This document shows, in pieces, positions 61,283 to 64,000 of a stretch of 64,000 nt of DNA. Source of the stretch: Leifsonia sp. Leaf336 (lineage in GTDB: Bacteria > Actinomycetota > Actinomycetes > Actinomycetales > Microbacteriaceae); contig NZ_LMOZ01000001.1 of NCBI RefSeq assembly GCF_001423695.1, positions 372,001-436,000 of the forward strand, read 5' to 3'. The first letter of the stretch is position 1, and every line of letters starts with the position of its first letter. The notes under the pieces were generated by a model that had not been told where the DNA came from, made no database searches, and worked only from the letters and a program-made list of their open reading frames with translations. The position numbers and the translations under genes are program-made.

Positions 61283-61372
61283 CCATCGCCTTTCGCGTCA
61301 AAAGCTATTGGCTATGACGGGCATCATACTCCACACTGGTCGGGCTGACCCGGATTCGAGGAGCTGATTCCC

Positions 61373-61810
61373 ATGCCCATGATCGACGTCTACGCCACCG
61401 CCGGAACGTTCTCCGACACGCACGCGCTTGCCCGCACCCTCGCGGACACGCTGAAGGTGATCGAGCAAGTGCCCGACATCCCGCTCTTCCGCAAGAACAC
61501 CGCGGGCTTCGTCCACGACCTCCCCGCCGACGCGCTCTCCAACGTCGACGGCGACTCGAACTACGTCCGCGTGCAGGTGCTCACCAACGCCGGTGCGCTC
61601 GACCGCGCCAAGCAGCTCGCCGTGGTCGAGCAGTTCACCGCGCTCATCGCGGAGGCTGCGGGCGACCCGTCGCTGACGGAGCGCACCTGGGTGCTGCTCA
61701 CCGAGGCCGTCGAGGGCGGCTGGGGGCTGGGCGGCCACGCCAACACCAACGAGGAGCTGGTGCTCGCGGCCCGCGCGCAGATCGCGGAGCTGCAGGCGGG
61801 CGCACAGTAG
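61373..61810 (+). CDS. Tautomerase family protein
   Basis: A 145-residue protein beginning MPMIDVYATAGTFSD: removal of Met exposes Pro as the N-terminal catalytic base, the defining feature of tautomerases. The length, about twice a single 4-OT subunit, and the AGFVHDLPADALSNVDGDSN and TWVLLTEAVEGGWGLGGHAN segments fit the MSAD/cis-CaaD-like or DUF1904 group. Divergent from the TetR-AlkA operon and possibly controlled by that TetR. Substrate unknown. Confidence 0.82.
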   Translation: MPMIDVYATAGTFSDTHALARTLADTLKVIEQVPDIPLFRKNTAGFVHDLPADALSNVDGDSNYVRVQVLTNAGALDRAKQLAVVEQFTALIAEAAGDPSLTERTWVLLTEAVEGGWGLGGHANTNEELVLAARAQIAELQAGAQ

Positions 61811-61903
61811 CGGCGGTCACGCGACGCGGTGGCACGTCGAATAGAGGACATGATCTGTCCGCTTGCTTCGGGATGCTGGAGGGAACGACCGCAGGAGGAT
61901 CTC

Positions 61904-62425
61904 ATGACCGCATTCCAGCCCACCGGCTACACCACCGTCGCGCCCTGGGTGGTGACGGACGACACCGGTGCCTTGCTCGACTTCGTCGCCGACGCCTTCG
62001 GCGGCGTGGAGCTCGCCCGGGTTCAGGTGGAGGACGGCAGCATCGGCCACGCGGAGATCCGCGTCGGGGACACGGTGCTGCTCGCGTTCGACCGCCGTGC
62101 TGACTGGCCCCGGCTCCCTGCGCTGCTGCGCGTTTTCGTCCCCGACGCCGATGCCGCGATGGCACGTGCCGTCGAACGCGGCGCGCGCGTCGTCACCGAG
62201 CCCTCCGACAGCGCGTTCGGGCAGCGCGGAGGCCGGATCGCCGATCCCTTCGGCAACATCTGGTGGGTGATCACCGTGGTGGAGGAGGTGGCGGAGGACG
62301 AGATGTGGCGACGCCTCTCCGAGCCGCACTACGCGGAGGCGATGAGCGTGGCGCAGAGCACGCTGGACACCGAGCTCAGCGGCGTCGCGCGCGCATACGA
62401 AAGCGCACCGCTGCGGCCCGAGTAA
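61904..62425 (+). CDS. VOC family protein (PhnB/glyoxalase-like)
   Basis: A 173-residue vicinal-oxygen-chelate protein: TVAPWVVTDDTGALLDFVAD, GSIGHAEIRVGDTVLLAFDR and IADPFGNIWWVIT mark the two beta-alpha-beta-beta-beta units. ATG 61904 follows a strong AGGAGG; the upstream in-frame start at 61829 has no ribosome site. Members include glyoxalase- and bleomycin-resistance-like proteins; the PhnB-like layout gives no specific substrate. A helical C-terminal tail follows residue 125. Confidence 0.88.
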   Translation: MTAFQPTGYTTVAPWVVTDDTGALLDFVADAFGGVELARVQVEDGSIGHAEIRVGDTVLLAFDRRADWPRLPALLRVFVPDADAAMARAVERGARVVTEPSDSAFGQRGGRIADPFGNIWWVITVVEEVAEDEMWRRLSEPHYAEAMSVAQSTLDTELSGVARAYESAPLRPE

Positions 62426-62448
62426 GCGGGAGAGGCGCCCGGGCCGCC

Positions 62449-63057
62449 TCAGATGATTGTGAGCGCGTCCATCGTCGGCGGACCGACGACCGCGATCCCG
62501 GACACCTGGCACGCCTCGGCGCCGGTCATGTGCTGTCGTTCGGCGTACCCGACGGGGGCGCCCCCGGCGCCGCCGAAGATCGCTATGGCCGTTGCTGGTC
62601 CCGTCGTGTACGCCGAGCCGTAGAAGACTCCGTCGAAGCCGTTGGTATCGAAGGCCTGAGCCCATTGCTGCGGGATGTCGTAGTCGGCCGTCGTCACCAG
62701 CTCTCTGACGATGCCGTGCTCGACGGCCCGCGCACTACTCACTGCAGCACAGCGGAAGTCCGACGGTGTGGTGATGACCGAGACGATGAACGAATCCGCC
62801 AGCTTTCGAGAGATCACTCGGCTGGCGCTGATCTGGTCGCGGAGCTTCTCGCGGACGGCAGTCCGCACCCTCGTCGCGGCATAGCAGGTGCCACGCGCGC
62901 CGTGCAGATTGAAACGGCCGTGCACGCTGCTGTCGAACCACCAGGCGCTCCGGTGAGGCGCGTGCGCACGGAAGACCTTCGACGTCGCGTGGAGCTGCCG
63001 GACCGGGAACGCTCGGAAGTCGCGGGTCGGGTCCGGCGGCCCTTGGGCCGCCGTCAC
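62449..63057 (-). CDS. RES domain toxin
   Basis: A 202-residue RES-family toxin, enzymes that destroy NAD+ by phosphorolysis or hydrolysis, or transfer ADP-ribose. Family features are RQLHATSKVFRAH near the N-terminus, FNLHGARGTCYAATRVRTAV with the conserved aromatic and Arg residues, then REKL. It starts with GTG 63057 overlapping the antitoxin stop (GTGA), so toxin translation is coupled to antitoxin translation. The exact chemistry is not readable. Confidence 0.85.
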   Translation of the reverse strand: MTAAQGPPDPTRDFRAFPVRQLHATSKVFRAHAPHRSAWWFDSSVHGRFNLHGARGTCYAATRVRTAVREKLRDQISASRVISRKLADSFIVSVITTPSDFRCAAVSSARAVEHGIVRELVTTADYDIPQQWAQAFDTNGFDGVFYGSAYTTGPATAIAIFGGAGGAPVGYAERQHMTGAEACQVSGIAVVGPPTMDALTII

Positions 63058-63635
63058 GCAGCCCAGCTCGATGCCGCGGCCTCGGCATCGCAGACCACGC
63101 CCGCGAGATCCCCATCGGCGAGCCGCTCGATGTTCCGGCGCATCGGGGCCTCCGCACCCTCCGCCACCACGGCAGTCCGGTCCGGAACAGGCGTGTTCAG
63201 CCACTGCGCCCAGGTCCAGGGATCGTCCGGCGCGCCGAGACGGAGTGCGTTGAGCACCTCACGCAGCCCTCGCACCAGCGCGCCGTCGACCACCTGGAAG
63301 GCGGGATAGACGTAGTGGCCGTCCGAGGTCTCCAAGCGAAGCAGGCGACGCTCGCCGGCAGCCTTCGAGACCGCGGCGCGGCTCATCCCGAGTTCACGCT
63401 GCAGGGACCCGCTCGAGTAGCACGGACCGACGATCCGGGGCCACGGGTTCGAGACCGGCAACCGACTGACCAGCTGTGCAGCGACGTCATCCGCATCCCC
63501 GAGCTGAATCAGCTCCGCGCCCTGGTCGACCAGTTCGAGTAGTCGGACGCGAACAGCGTCCGAGATCTCGTCTGCACGATGCACCTCGATGTCCCGAGCG
63601 GACTCCGGTGGACGCTCGGGGGAGACGATACTCAT
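63054..63635 (-). CDS. Antitoxin of the RES toxin (Xre/MbcA/ParS-like)
   Basis: A 193-residue protein upstream of the toxin. Central HTH-like region SLQRELGMSRAAVSKAAGER, then LETSDGHYVYPAFQVVDGAL and the toxin-binding end REVLNALRLGAPDDPWTWAQ, WLNTP. This combination is standard for RES partners, which neutralise the toxin and repress the operon. ATG 63635 has a GGAGG site six bases upstream that lies in an inverted repeat. Four GTTGAC repeats upstream are its probable operator. Confidence 0.83.
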   Translation of the reverse strand: MSIVSPERPPESARDIEVHRADEISDAVRVRLLELVDQGAELIQLGDADDVAAQLVSRLPVSNPWPRIVGPCYSSGSLQRELGMSRAAVSKAAGERRLLRLETSDGHYVYPAFQVVDGALVRGLREVLNALRLGAPDDPWTWAQWLNTPVPDRTAVVAEGAEAPMRRNIERLADGDLAGVVCDAEAAASSWAA

Positions 63636-63637
63636 GA

Positions 63638-63716
63638 GAGACCTCCAGGCGTGTCAACTGCGTCAACTCAGGATGTCACGCCTGCGTCAACCATGTCAAC
63701 CAGGGCGGGAGGTCTC
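63638..63716 (-). promoter_or_regulatory. RES operon control region: GTTGAC repeats inside an inverted repeat
   Basis: On the coding (minus) strand GTTGAC occurs four times as two pairs with 9-base periods; top-strand GTCAAC copies begin at 63653, 63662, 63686 and 63695, and the pairs are 33 bases apart, about three helical turns. Flanking them, GAGACCTCC (63638-63646) and GGAGGTCTC (63708-63716) are perfect inverted repeats, the former including the antitoxin Shine-Dalgarno. TTGACA within the repeats can act as a -35. Confidence 0.6.
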
Positions 63717-63735
63717 CCAGCCGGCCGGGGCCCGC

Positions 63736-64000
63736 CTATTCGTCCGCGTCGAGTCTCTTGCCGCGCATGACGATCAGCGGGTCGGGACGCGTGACGACGG
63801 AAGCGTCTTTGCCCTCGTAGTCGAACTGGGCGAGGAAGTGGCGCATCGCGTTCACGCGCGCACGCTTCTTGTCGTTGGAGCGGACGATCGTCCACGGAGC
63901 GTGCCGCTTGTCCGTGCGGCGGAACATCTCCTCCTTGGCCGCCGTGTACTCGTCCCACCTGTCGAGGGAGGCGATGTCCATCGGCGACAGCTTCCAGCGA
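63736..64000 (-). CDS. Polyphosphate kinase 2, C-terminal part (5' end outside window)
   Basis: The 3' end of a PPK2-family gene, transferring phosphate between polyphosphate and nucleotides. Visible are RWKLSPMD at the window edge, then the substrate-proximal DKRHAPWTIVRSNDKKRARV (a PPK2 block) and a C-terminal DPLIVMRGKRLD tail. At least 88 residues are present; the P-loop and lid lie beyond 64000. It follows the RES control region with no intervening gene. ADP or AMP preference cannot be judged from this part. Confidence 0.88.
   Translation of the reverse strand, partial: RWKLSPMDIASLDRWDEYTAAKEEMFRRTDKRHAPWTIVRSNDKKRARVNAMRHFLAQFDYEGKDASVVTRPDPLIVMRGKRLDADE

Overview
The window is GC-rich, gene-dense DNA with strong G/C preference at third codon positions. 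It has many GTG starts, many 4-base stop/start overlaps, and a recurrent leaderless start signature (TAnnnT six or seven bases before the start codon). These features point to a high-GC actinobacterium. Gene content (plant-polysaccharide use, phenolic catabolism, MASE1 kinase, MmyB-type regulators) suits a soil or plant-associated member of the Microbacteriaceae or a relative. The family call is inference, because no rRNA or tRNA was seen. No insertion sequence, CRISPR array, integrase or phage gene was found.

Layout. 1-3,709 (minus): operon of a CocE-type hydrolase, a DUF3237 protein and a family-5 binding lipoprotein that runs off the left edge, with a divergent TetR gene. 4,463-8,935: a divergent MarR gene and an SDR / amidohydrolase / MaoC hydratase / acyl-CoA ligase operon whose order matches the Rhodococcus couNOM (+L, R) genes for beta-oxidative deacetylation of p-hydroxycinnamates. 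9,263-13,093: LysR regulator, cytochrome P450, [2Fe-2S] ferredoxin and ferredoxin reductase, a complete P450 electron chain. A decayed TetR paralogue follows at 13.1-13.4 kb. 13,662-19,835: LacI regulator with three operators, two GH43-type glycosidases and a CUT1 sugar ABC importer without its ATPase (arabino- or xylo-oligosaccharide use). 19.8-25.9 kb: accessory stretch with an HxlR regulator, a wrecked membrane-protein gene, an M6-like metzincin, an orphan ParS/MbcA-type antitoxin-like protein and two exported lipoproteins. 25.9-31.1 kb: DHA2 efflux pump, aldo/keto reductase, two paralogous MmyB-type regulators and an NmrA-like protein. 31.3-46.5 kb: GMC oxidoreductase with a fused gluconate-dehydrogenase subunit-3-like domain, SulP transporter, stress and membrane proteins, aldo/keto reductase, Smr protein, CDF transporter, patatin, AraC regulator, two small genes behind tandem RNA hairpins, DEAD-box helicase, GNAT and DUF805 proteins. 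46.6-48.5 kb: orphan MASE1 histidine kinase. 48.6-59.2 kb: TetR-controlled Opp-type ABC importer ending in a GH3 beta-glucosidase, then two small genes and a secreted GH6 cellulase, which together fit cello-oligosaccharide release, uptake and hydrolysis. 59.4-64.0 kb: His-rich membrane protein, TetR/AlkA-like operon, tautomerase, VOC protein, a RES toxin-antitoxin pair with a repeat-rich control region, and the 3' end of a PPK2 gene.

The catabolic blocks fit together as plant-wall use: GH43 plus ABC for hemicellulose sugars, GH6 plus Opp/GH3 for beta-glucans, cou-like genes for cell-wall hydroxycinnamates, and possibly the P450 for a methoxy-aromatic. All functions are inferred by reading the sequence; no database search was possible.
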